In this document: piece by piece, positions 53,684 through 64,000 of the stretch
How the letters are laid out: each line of letters starts with the position of its first letter
Position numbering within the stretch: the first letter of the stretch is position 1
DNA from: Undaria pinnatifida
Lineage: Eukaryota; Sar; Phaeophyceae; Laminariales; Alariaceae
NCBI GenBank assembly: GCA_012845835.1
Contig: JABAKD010000005.1
Coordinates: forward strand, 8,481,473 to 8,545,472
Reading direction: 5' to 3'
Length of the DNA: 64,000 nt
The notes under the pieces: model-generated
Seen by the model: only the letters and a program-made list of their open reading frames with translations
Told to the model about the DNA's origin: nothing
Database searches by the model: none
Translations under genes and position numbers: made by a program

Positions 53684-55690
53684 AAGATAGATGGGGGCTC
53701 ATGTTGTGTATTTGTTTATGGTCCAGGTCAGGGTGGATGCACGTTCAAACAATCCAGAAGATGGATGCCCACGTTGTTTTTTTTGTTGATTACCCAGGGC
53801 AGGGTGGATGCACGATGGAGCAATGAGCGACTGTGTGTTCGTTGTTTTGATACGCGCGCATGTTTCTTATACATACGCATGTAACAAGGGGTGTGAGGAG
53901 ATTGCCGCGTTTACGTACGATAAAGTGTGAGGATATTTTTTCAGGCGGGGGCTACGACGTTTTTTGCAGATAGGTGGCCGCCTACGATTTGAACTGTTGC
54001 CTTGGGAGTAGACTTCCAACTGTTTCAACAGGGGATCTGCAGAGCTCTAGAGAGCAAATTCGAACATGTTTTTTTTTATGGGGGTCCAAGACCCAATCAT
54101 TGCCGTCGCATTATTTAGGGGGCACTCATTGTGTGGAATGCTAGCGTCTCATGAGCTCTTCGGGCGTTTCTTGCGTACGTGCAGGCACTCCGCTATAGAC
54201 GTTCTCTTCGCCTTCTCGACGACAAAAACAGCAGTTCTGATGTTGTGTTTCCCAAAGAGGATTCGACGTTTGTTCCTTGGAGAGCACAATGCACATGAAT
54301 GGATGAACTGACGTGGCGAATCAAACCTAATCGAGGCCTTGAGAAGGGAAAACTGGACGGTTGACGCTCAAAAATGGTTCACTTCACCAAGAACACTCCG
54401 AGTAGGCAGCCCACCTGCACATTGCGTCGGTGACCAAACGCAACCAATCTGGCTCGTTGGCAAAATGGAAAATTCGCGGCTTCCCTCTTCGAAATTGAAT
54501 GCGGCACGGAGTTGCAGGGCTCAATCGTTTTCCTACTGCAAACGAGTGCAGTTCTCAAGGGATCAGTTATTAAAACCGCGCCAGAAAGTCTAGAGATGAG
54601 ACCAACTTGGCAGTTGTCATCACGCATCCCAAAATGATACGCCGGTCGCCAACCATCTCAACGGTGCCTTGTAACCCTTTTGGCACCAGGATAAAGCGAG
54701 CGATAAAATATAAGCACGGCCGTACTGCCCGACTATTAGTAGCGCGAGCTCAGTTCGAACACAGAACGTGTCTTCGAAAGCCCGGGCTGCCTTGTATGGC
54801 CAATCAGTGCTGTAATCGCCATTCAGTTTGGACAGTTTTCCCGTCTGAAGCCCCACAGGGACAAAAACAGTCCGACGTCCGCTTTTCGTTGGCACGGTCG
54901 GAAAAATATTCGTGCGCTTGCGCGTTGTGATTGTGCTTTCGGGTTCAAAAAATGCAGAGTTGGCTCTGACAAGAAGAAAACGCGCGGCAACTAAACCACG
55001 ACTGACATGAACTACTCGCTGCATCTTCACGGTAAAGGACACACCAACCCTTCGATAGCATGTCGTTGACAGAACCTTCTTTTGTGTTTTGCGTAAGGCT
55101 ACGCCTAAAAAAAACTACCAGTGTATGGCATACAACAAATCTATTTTGACGGTGGACAAATCAATCATGAAGCAACTTGGAAGCCGACAATTCTGTAACA
55201 GCGGGTATTTCTCATGCGTTCGAAAACGAGAGGACGTCACGGCTGCTACATTTATGTCAACCCAAAAACCTTACCCGTCCTGTAATCACTGGCGGGTCCT
55301 ATTACTGTGGACCAATCTACAAGAGTACAAAAAATGCAATCCAGGCTCCGTCCTACCGCAAGCACAAGCAGAAATAGCAAACCCACTAACGCGGTAGAGC
55401 ACAAAAACTCCCTTCCGCCAGTCGTTTAAAAAAAACGCCAAGACGCCACTTGCGCCAACAGCGTATCCACACCAGCTACTGAATTCGCATCCAAACGACC
55501 GCATCCCCATGTGCGCTTTTCCACACACCAGCTACTGAGCTCGCATCCAGACGACGATGTCCAATCCAAACGACAGCGTGTGCGTCCATTCCAGAATGAC
55601 GCCGTCTATGTTTTTCTATGGTTTTGCACCCCTGTCACCTAAAACGATATAACCCGCCACCACGTGCCACGCGGCGTGCAAAATGCTCAA
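53684..55690. other. Downstream of CDC45; no gene seen
   Basis: The first about 150 bp repeat CAGGGTGGATGCACG twice (about 53728 and 53809) and may be CDC45 3' UTR. The remainder has only short frames without recognisable motifs. Confidence 0.45.
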
Positions 55691-55705
55691 TCCCCAGTCT
55701 ATTCA

Positions 55706-55752
55706 GCTGCCGCTGCTGCTGCTGCTGCTGCTGCCGCTGCTGCTGCCTCTTC
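55706..55752. repeat. (CTG)n-type microsatellite
   Basis: CTGCCGCTGCTGCTGCTG run. The minus strand reads as a Glu/Ala-rich stretch with a coiled-coil look (EEIDKHQQEIATVTAEA), but its frame has no supported gene context. Confidence 0.9.
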
Positions 55753-55860
55753 CGTGGCCGCCGCCGCCTCCGCTGTGACGGTAGCAATCTCCTGCTGATG
55801 CTTATCGATCTCCTCTTGCGTAGCTGTTCTCAACTCCCCAAACTCAAAATGAGCTTTGAA

Positions 55861-56400
55861 TTTGTACGGATGCTGTTGGTCGGGTCGAGTCAGCAACGAA
55901 CAACAAGGAAGCGGTTACGGCGCCAGCTGGTCAAATCCCCATCGCAGACAAGTATGGGATGGGGAATGAGATTGGAATTTGTACGGATGCTGTTGGCGGA
56001 GTGAACAATCAGCAGTGGGGCGCGGCAAGCGTGTCCGCTGGTTAAAAATATATCCGCAGACAAGTATGGGAAGGGAATGAGGTTTTGATTTGTACGGATG
56101 CTGTTGGTCGAGTCCAGTGAACAACGACTAGCAACGAAGCGGTAAGGGCGTCGGCAGGTCGAATATAAACCGCAGAAAAGCGTGGGACGGGCACCGAGTT
56201 TTGATTTTGTACGGATGCTGTTGGTCGAGTCTAGTGAGCAACGATCATGAAGGATGCGGTGAGGGTGTCAGTTGGTCAAATATCTACCGCAGAAAAAAAC
56301 GGGACGGGGAATCAATATTTTTCTTGCACGGATGTTGTTGGTCGAGTCGAGTGAACAACAATCAACAAGGAGGCGGAATTGGTGTCGACAGGTCAAATAG
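55861..56400. repeat. 117-bp tandem repeat, five copies
   Basis: TTTGTACGGATGCTGTTGG recurs at 55861, 55978, 56089, 56206 and, diverged, near 56320. Each is followed by GTCGAGTC, CAACGA, GGTCAAAT and CCGCAGA blocks. Confidence 0.92.
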
Positions 56401-58684
56401 TTCGAGAGGCAAACGCTTGAAAGGACTGGAAATATGTAGGTGCATCTGCCCTAGAGAACGTCTAACACGCCAGCAAACAACGTCAACAGTGAAAGAAGTG
56501 ACGTCACTTAACACAGAGCCGCCATGTAAAACGTTTCCTTAGGCGAACATCTGGAGCTAATCGCACCAACCAGCACATTGTGATGTTATACTGCTGTTCA
56601 TGCTCATCGCATGGCCGCCACGAGCGTAAGGTCAGGATGCTAATTTCAATTTCAAGAGGTAAATGATACCGCATATTCCCATTCAATTTCATAGGAAAAA
56701 TACAACTGAAGCGGGGAAGGAGAGGGACACCTTCATTCGTGGAGTCGCTCCTGCCGACAGGCTTGCACCGAAATGATAGGAAGGACTTCAGGGGCGCGGT
56801 CTACGTCATTCAACAACACACCCGAGCGACAACAAGGCGACACGTAGCTAGTTCCCGTCGGCTTAAAAACGAGGCCGCTGGCTTTTGGATTGCAACCCTA
56901 TCATCGTACAACGTTGCCCTGGCTGATACGGCATGGTACCGGCGACTTTATAGTAATCACCCGAGCTGGAGCTTGCTCGCATCGTGTAAAGGGGGTGGCA
57001 CGCCTGCGTGACACAACCGCCAGCAGTTCGCACCGTCTGCAGATTGGTCTGGGTTATCCTGTCGTAAGCAGACGCGTGACTCAAAAACAACAGTGCGCTG
57101 AGGGGTGACCAAAAAAAATGCGGGGTAGCTCTAGCGGGTCTGCGCCGAGGTTAACATACTCCTCGGCAGCCGACAGGCACAAAACACAAAAATACAATGT
57201 GCCGACAAATGCTGTAGGAGTGCAGTATCATAGCTCCGATTTCACCTCGAATTGGACAAAAACAGGTCTGTTCGCAGTGTAAAATTCCCCCCGATGTTTC
57301 GTGCTGATGACCCTGAGCTGCAGAATCTCTCCAATCATTCCTTCCGGATCAAACCCTTCCGCCTGTGTGGACATTTTGGAGAGCGGGGGGTTCCGGGGGC
57401 TCCAGGTTTGAAGGTGATCGAAACATGCAACACATGCAACAGCGGCCCACGCTGAGTAAGCACGCAAAAACACAGTACATGTTTGCGCGACCTGTGCGAA
57501 AGCAGTACCACTGGGCGTCCGCACGGAAACGGAAAGCAAAATTCTGGTGAAACATACAAATAGGAATTGTCCTCACGGCTACCGGGCTACGGAGTTCGAG
57601 AGTTCGGAGTAACAAAACAGCAGAGTTCGAGAGTTCGGAGTAACGGATATTGAAATTGCACCGGATGTAAGTAACTTTGGCTTAAAGCTGATATCAAGGT
57701 TTGACTCTATATTAGGTCTCGCCTAACGAACCGTACCCTAGGGTAACCAATACCAGTACCTGGTATGATGCAAGACATGTAAAACATTCTGGAACAATAA
57801 ACCACAGCCAGTACCAGACACCTGGTACCTGTTCAATTCATCATCAATTTATAAACTTGGGAGGCAACAAAAAAAAACTTTACTGGCATTTACGAGCGCG
57901 TGTTAGTTTACTACCTGACCACAATCGGGGCTCAACACTGTGTATTAGCCGCGGGTGGTTGCAAATATAGACAGAGAAAAGAGCGATGAAAAAATAACAA
58001 GAAAAGCACCGTGCCAGTCCGACATTTTACACAAGGGCAGTTTGGAATCAGCAAAAACTAATGAAGGAATGACGACGAATCTCACCCCAGCAGTTCGATT
58101 CTCGGTATTCCCACAACCTCCCTTCTTTTTTTTTTTTTTTTTTGCTTTGTGTGTCGACACACCAAGTAGCACTCGGACCTGATTTCGTAAATCCCCATTT
58201 GAGGGCAATGGTGCATAAGAAGCATAGCAACAAGCAGTTCTTAACATGGCTAAAGGTAGCAAAAATGGCCACAGTAAAAACTACGGTACAAAACTCATTT
58301 TGTTGGCATGGGAGAGCTCGGTAAACGTCAGAAAAATTCCTTTCGTGACAAGATTGCTACAAGTCCCGAGCATCAGGGGGGGGCTGATAATTAAGCATCT
58401 CCTCGCCAACAAATGGATTTTTCAAGGTTCTACCCTATCTGCGAAGGATACAATCATAGACGATTCATAGGATTACTACAGCGGTACCCTTCACTAAGCC
58501 ACTACTTAGTTACTATAGAACTACTTATTTGCATAATTTCCCTGAGCGGGCTCGGTTGGTTCATCCCTGGCCTCTATAGGCCTCCGACTTGAACACCGCC
58601 TCCTTCAATTACTTGCGGAACGGTCCATCTTTTCTTCGACTACTCCCGTCACCTTTTTTAATCGTATAAAGTATCATCATTGTC
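56401..58684. other. Intergenic stretch, no gene seen
   Basis: Contains a duplicate AGAGTTCGAGAGTTCGGAG (about 57590-57645), several ACCTGGTACC phrases near 57755-57830 and a T-run at 58125-58143. No recognisable protein. Confidence 0.4.
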
Positions 58685-59260
58685 CCAGCTGAGCTCAGCT
58701 TGGCTCATCAGCTGAGCTCAGCAGCGCAGCGCCGTGCCCTGCCGTGCGGTGCTGTGCGATACTGTGTGGTGCTGTGCCGTGCTATGCGGCGCTGCGTGAT
58801 GTCTGTGCTGTGCTTTTTTCGCACATGCCAGGTATCCTTCAAGGTATCATACCAGGGAATCAGGTACCGGTATACACTAGGTTTGTACGTACTACATCGT
58901 TGAATCACAAAAAGAGCACTGCCAACTCAGTTCAGCTCAGCTCAGCTATAGCTCAGCATCGCAGCGCCATGCGGTGCGGTGCCGTGCGGTGCCGTGCCCT
59001 GCTGTGTCGTGCTGTGCCGTGCTGCGTGCCGTGCTGTACTTACTCTTTCGTGCATGCCAGGTATCATTCGAAGTATCATACCAGGTACCGGTACTACACC
59101 AGGTTTGTACGTACTACAGTACATCAATTGTATCATAAAAAAAACACGCCCAGCTCAGTTCAGCTCAGCTATGATAGCTCAGCAGCGCAGCGCCGTGCTT
59201 TCTTTCGTACATACAGCCGTACCAGGGATGATACGAAGTACCAGGTACCGGTATGTACGC
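58685..59260. repeat. GCTGAGCTCAGC / GTGCCGTGC tandem repeat (three units of about 230 bp)
   Basis: Each unit has a CAGCTCAGCTCAGC part, then GCAGCGC and GTGCxGTGCxGTGC degenerate runs, then CATGCCAGGTATCAT and ACCAGGTACCGGTAC with GTTTGTACGTACTAC. The third unit is shorter. Confidence 0.88.
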
Positions 59261-59261
59261 G

Positions 59262-59550
59262 TGTGCTCGTATTGTTGCTTTCTCCGTTGATTGTCCTCTC
59301 TCGGTCCTGTCCATGTTTCACCCGCCCGCAAACTACACCCGTAATGCCGACCAGAACGTGACAAATCCAGCAAGCACACAGCACAGTGTAATCAGCTCTG
59401 CACAAGTAGCCCTTGGCATTATCAAATCGCTAGTTGCACCTAATCATGGGCCTCTTCTTTCTGCCCCCTTCGCATGTGTATCCTTCCTTTCGCGAGTGTA
59501 GCGGGCGTTGTCAGCCGATCGCGGAGCGGGGCCCTTGTAGAACCACTAAA
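59262..59550 (-). repeat. Inverted copy of the 44469-45049 repeat
   Basis: Carries the complements of the 282-bp unit: TCTCTCGGTCC, CGACCAGAACGTGAC, CCTTGGCATTATCAAATCGC and CGGAGCGGGGCCCTTGT. Confidence 0.82.
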
Positions 59551-60326
59551 AGGCTGGTTTAAGTTGAAAGCCCGAAAAGTATTACCTGTACCACTGTGGT
59601 CGTATCATTGGGCATTTTACCGTACAATGGTTGGATACATTTTGTCAGGGAGCTCATTGGTCATTATTGGCGTTTCTTGTGAGCTCTTGAGATCTTGTGA
59701 TACGAACGGGAAGGTCCATGGCCGATGGCATGTCACTTCCCCGTGTGATAACGAACGAACTATTGCATCGTGGACAAACGCACTCCGAGCCTACGAGGGG
59801 AAGTCCTCGGAGCTGATACCACCGGGTCCGGGGTCGCGCGAGACGGTACATACCCGGCCAATGTCCACGCCGTTTTTTCGATTCAGACCGTGAAAACTTC
59901 AACAGCTTTTCTATGTGCCGTTGCGAAGACCTCACCTGTCGGGGGAAGGTCATATTTTTGCCTCATTTTTCGTCAGTTGGGATTTTGGAAAATATGGACC
60001 ACCTTGGACCAAAACATTTCGGCAAAAGAAACAAAAAAAATACCGTGGTTGGGCCTCTCACCATGGGCATGTAGAACACGTGTGCAATTTTTCAGGGTCC
60101 CATCTCTCCAAACAGAACAGCGTGGACATTTTGGAGTTTTGTGCGTAAACATGAGCAAGATACATTATTTCCTTCAAATGACTTGGTTTAGTCTAGAATA
60201 CAGTTTTTTCGCTAGATTCTGCTCAATGTTAAACGTAGGCAGGTCAGATCTTCGATTTTTTGCCCGAAAATTCTATAGACGTGCCTTGGAATACCTCCAA
60301 CCGGGTAACTGGGTCGATGAAAATGC
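59551..60326. other. Intergenic stretch, no gene seen
   Basis: Only short frames without recognisable motifs. Confidence 0.4.
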
Positions 60327-60574
60327 AGCGCAATCTTGTTTTGTCGTCCCCGCTTGGAAATAGCCTGAACATAATTGAAAATTTGAAGGCCTTTCATTGG
60401 TCGATACGAGTTTCTCTCCAAGAGAGCCCGAGGCCGTGAAAAAAAGAAAATGTCATCCTCCTCCACTGGTCATCGGGGTCAGCATGATACCAAATATTCA
60501 CCCTTTGGCTAGATATTGCGAGCGGCATTCGTGGGGAAGAAAGCTTCCGGTTTTTAACTTGAACCAGCCCGTAC
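60327..60574. repeat. Dispersed repeat, copy 2 (first copy at 33295-33548)
   Basis: See copy 1; same order and orientation of shared blocks. Confidence 0.88.
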
Positions 60575-60699
60575 TCAGAAATTGGGCACTCCGGAGGTCG
60601 CCCTCGGCATATCCTCCCACCTCTAAGCCGTCCTCAGCTCTTAATGGCCGAGGAAAACCATTTTGGCCGGGACGATGTTTTGTTTATTTTCCCTGTTTT

Positions 60700-61830
60700 C
60701 TCATTTGTTTTGTTTTTGAACCTGCTTCTTCTGCGCACACCGCAAAGCCGCGAAGTGAGAGAAGGCACAAACCAAGGTCCGATAGCCAATAGTATTTACG
60801 TACCGCATGAGATGCATAGCAAAACAGCCTGCAATCAGCCCTGCACAGAGCAGCGAAGTATATACAGCAGTATCCTCGTGTCGACCAGACAGCAGAGTAC
60901 GACAACTCAAGCCGGCAGACAAGAAAGAACAAGTGCTTTGCCAAGAACCACATGAACGTACGATTATTTTTCATGTCATTTTCCCTCTTCGTTGTTGTTC
61001 TTCGGATAACATGCGTACGATAATAACGACAATAAAGCCACCGACAAACAAACTGGATTTTCCACCCATCGACATCTCGCACACCTATTGTCCGCGCCGA
61101 TAGGTCATCCCAGAGAAAATAAAAAAAGCGATTTCGTCACAAACTTCGAGACAGAAATATGTATGTATATACCATGGTATACCCTTAGGAACTGCAGACG
61201 CAAAATAGACGAAAAAAACTGACGAATGCAGCATCGGCCACATGAAGCAGCCCGAGCTGCTTGCTGGTGTAGGGAATGTATTCGAACTGCAACGCAGGAA
61301 GCTGTGAGGAAGCATGAGGCGTGACAATACTCGGATTGCTTAAAGCTTTTCCTAGACGCTTGATGATCGCGCTCATCGTTTTTGGGTCTGTATCAACGGG
61401 CCCAAAAAATACACCAGACGCATATTGCATACTCATGCATGTGGCATACGGGCTGTTTTCCTGGAGCATGGTGCTATCAAAGTCGCCAGTTTGCACCTAC
61501 AATAAATCGTGGACCTCTGTCCGCTTCACATAAAGTGTTGTATTTTTCGTTTTTCCTTCCTGAGCGAGCGTTGCGGACGGCGAACGCCGCCCGCGGAGCG
61601 AAGGGCCTTGTTCTCACTCACCGTGATGCCGGTGCCTTCGCAGGCCGCCCTCGGCAATTCTCCTCTCAGATCACTCTCATACTGCCGACGGGGGACATTT
61701 TTTTCCGGATCTATCCATGTACATTTTTTTTGTTGCTCTTTTGCTTTTTTGCTCTGTTTTTGAACCTGCTTGTTTCGCGTACAGTACGAAGGCACCAACC
61801 AAGCTCCCATATGGGTACCTAGGATGACGT
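60700..61830. repeat. Dispersed repeat, long copy (related to 62925-63590)
   Basis: Shared phrases in order: AACAGCCTG, AATCxGCCCTGCACAGAGCAGC, CCACCCATCGACATC, CATCCCAGAGA, CAAACTTCGAGACAGA, GGGxTGTTTTCCTGG and GGACCTCxGTCCG. No protein domain recognised in either copy. Confidence 0.8.
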
Positions 61831-62504
61831 TTTAGGCTGAGGGCTAACGAGAGAGCAGAACGCGGCTGACCAGAGCGAAGCGGCGAAACTTAGCCTACTC
61901 TGAAAATAGTATAGTAAAGGAACCCTTCACCTCTACGCGCCCTTACAAGTTGAAAGAACTTGAAAGGGCTGGGCGTGCTCTACAAAGTTTTTCCATCACG
62001 GCACGGTGTTCAGGCACGCGAAACGTCGGTCTACAAGCAAGTGTCATCTGCCTAAAGTAGTGTTGGTTTTAACCATCGGAGTGCAGCACCATCTCACAGT
62101 CCCGGACATTGGCATCAGCGATGCTTGACATCAGAAAGTGACACATGAAGATCCTCTGAGGCAGCGAAATCTGCGCGTTCGACGAGGTTTGGATACGGTG
62201 TCATTCACCATCGCAAGTGTGGCATGTCACAGTCCCTCACGTGGGGCATAATTTCAATATTTCAATCAGTGTCATATGTATGGAAGATTGACTGTTTGAG
62301 ACGGCATGCTGTGTCCATCCTCTGGAGCGGCGAAAGATAGGTTAACATACTTCGCGAATGTTAGATTCATACTTCGCGAATGTTAGATTCGTCACTGTGA
62401 ATGTTAGATTCGATTGGGTCATTGCTCCACGTCAGTCATTGCTCCACGTCAGTGAAACAGCCCGGCAAAATAGCATACCGCACCGCCCCCCGCACATACA
62501 AAAA

Positions 62505-62912
62505 AAAACGCTCGATCATGAAGGGACGTCTTTCTCTCTCTAAACTGTCCAAGGCTTCACCGAACAAGCGCAAGTCCGATCAGTCAAGGACGAACGCAAG
62601 CTCGGTGAAGCCTCGGGCGATCATTGAGCCAGGAAACCCCGACTGGCCTTGCCCGTCTCCGTCTTGCGAAGGACACATCAAGGTCGTTAAAAAACGAGCC
62701 GAACTCACCCAGGCCGTTCTTTTTTTTAACGACCTTGATGTGTCCTTCGCAAGACGGAGACGGGCAAGGCCAGTCGGGGTTTCCTGGCTCAATGATCGCC
62801 CGAGGCTTCACCGAGCTTGCGTTCGTCCTTGACTGATCGGACTTGCGCTTGTTCGGTGAAGCCTTGGACAGTTCAGAGAGAGAAAGACGTCCCTTCATGA
62901 TCGAGCGTTTTT
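62505..62912. repeat. Near-perfect palindrome with 190-bp arms
   Basis: Arms 62505-62694 and 62723-62912 are reverse complements with one substitution found by eye (TCTAAACTG versus TCTGAACTG); the spacer is about 28 bp. Each arm read inward encodes the same start, MKGRLSLS, then KRKSDQSRTNASS, WPCPSPSCEGHIKVVKK. The region could be a fold-back copy of a short coding sequence. Confidence 0.95.
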
Positions 62913-62924
62913 CTACGTATCGCC

Positions 62925-63590
62925 AGCACAGCAGAACAGCCTGTAATCGGCCCTGCACAGAGCAGCAAAAGTGTTGCCGAGAATCATGTTCGACTTTTGC
63001 ATATTGCGTCATAACGTCACCAACAACTAATTTGGATTTTTTCGAAGTACCGTGACACTCAAACCTGTGACCGACCGTCGTCTATTAATAGACGCAATAC
63101 ATACAGTTTTGTCTACAATATCCTTAGGTGTGACTGACGTGACCAAAAACAGCCGTCTCTTTGCTGACACTTCAACAACGCCGATGTGTGTGTTTTATTA
63201 AACTGTTTTTTTCCACCCATCGACATCAAGCACACCTACTGTCAGTGTGATTCGTCATCCCAGAGAGAGACAGATGCTCTCTAGTCGCAAACTTCGAGAC
63301 AGATACACACATCGCACGTACTACCGCAAGATACCAGGGACATTCGGTATACTCATGAATGTGGCGTCCGGGTTGTTTTCCTGGGGTATGGCGGCGTGGC
63401 TCTTGGCCTTTTTAAGTTACCATTTTGCACCCGCAATCAATTATGGACCTCCGTCCGATTCACTTATTTCTTTCTACTCTTCTTTTGCTGAGCGAAGCGC
63501 CTTGTGTTGTTGTAATCCCTCCTGCCCTGATACAATCTCGATCCCACTTACTCGTCGTGTACAATACAAGACACGTACAGGCAAGTAATG
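62925..63590. repeat. Dispersed repeat, short copy (related to 60700-61830)
   Basis: Diverged second copy of the same family, starting at the right edge of the palindrome. Confidence 0.8.
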
Positions 63591-63604
63591 CACACCTCGG
63601 ACAG

Positions 63605-64000
63605 ATCAGCTCACCGGAGCTCGAGCTAGCTCTTTTTGGAGCTAGCTCACCGGTGAGCTACGTGAGCTACATGAGCTGCACATGTTTTCCCCGGCTTGAG
63701 CTATAGGCGGTAGCTCATCTTCACAAGTTTCGAAGGCTTGAGCTATAGGCGATAGCTATAGGCGATAGCTCATCTGCCCGTGTTTCCAAAGCTTGGGCTA
63801 TAGGAGCTACATGAGCTAGCTCATCTGCCCCCGAGATGAGCTATAGGAGCTACATGAGCTACACATGTTTCCCCCGGCTTGAGCTATAGGCGGTAGCTCA
63901 TCTGCACATGTTTCGAAGGCTTGAGCTATAGGCGATAGCTCATCTGCCCGTGTTTCCAAAGCTTGGGCTATAGGAGCTACATGAGCTAGCTCATCTGCCC
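63605..64000. repeat. GAGCTA-rich satellite, open at the window edge
   Basis: Dense GAGCTATAGG, GTAGCTCATCTGC, TACATGAGCTAC units. A higher-order repeat of about 183 bp is visible (CACATGTTTxCCCCGGCTTGA at about 63679 and 63862). Confidence 0.93.

Noticed and set aside
57228-57615. Overlapping frames on both strands near 57.3-57.6 kb
   Set aside because: No family motif, no splice context and low-information composition; not enough to call a gene.

Overview
This window is eukaryotic nuclear DNA: genes are split by GT-AG introns, open reading frames are sparse, and most of the sequence is transposable elements, satellites and trinucleotide microsatellites. The best-supported host genes are an intact CDC45 on the + strand (nine exons, 43959-53683), a divergent proteasome alpha-2-type gene on the - strand (three exons spread over 1098-43695), and a small Cys-rich gene of unknown function on the + strand (three exons, 11692-15568). 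The element mix (Ty3/gypsy, hAT, a Helitron with an OTU domain, LINE, tRNA-derived SINEs) and the compact exons between repeat-filled introns suggest an alga with a large repeat-rich genome. A photosynthetic stramenopile such as a brown alga is my guess; it is an inference and not proven by the sequence.

Layout. 1-1536 holds the last exon of the alpha-2-like gene. 1537-23305 is its second intron (about 21.8 kb). It contains two related Ty3/gypsy elements lying tail to tail (about 1700-4650 on + and 4766-11455 on -). The minus one is split by a hAT element (8832-10824) that carries arrays of 42-bp repeats at both ends. The same intron also holds the Cys-rich gene in antisense and a decayed Helitron (16.0-21.35 kb) with Rep, Pif1 helicase and OTU protease domains and a 33-bp-stem hairpin just beyond its last domain. 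23306-23466 is the middle exon. 23467-43479 is the first intron (20.0 kb), containing a 3.2-kb inverted-repeat element with nested insertions (24.8-28.0 kb), a MITE, several minisatellites, a DDE transposase remnant, two AAT/AAC microsatellites, an LTR fragment and a decayed LINE (37.4-41.3 kb). 43480-43695 is the first exon.

The alpha-2-like gene and CDC45 are head to head, with 263 bp between their start codons, and so may share a promoter. CDC45 intron 1 (4.3 kb) holds copies of a second tRNA-derived SINE and several other repeat families. Downstream of CDC45 (53.7-64 kb) I found no convincing gene. That stretch has a 117-bp tandem array, a near-perfect palindrome with 190-bp arms, GC-rich tandem repeats and a GAGCTA-rich satellite cut by the window edge.

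The most interesting observation is the alpha-2-like proteasome gene. Its three exons join in perfect phase across two introns of about 20 kb. Its protein begins with a signal-peptide-like segment followed by a seven-residue match to the ubiquitin C-terminus, placed before the conserved alpha-subunit N-terminal box. This suggests a proteasome subunit directed to an unusual compartment or processed in an unusual way.
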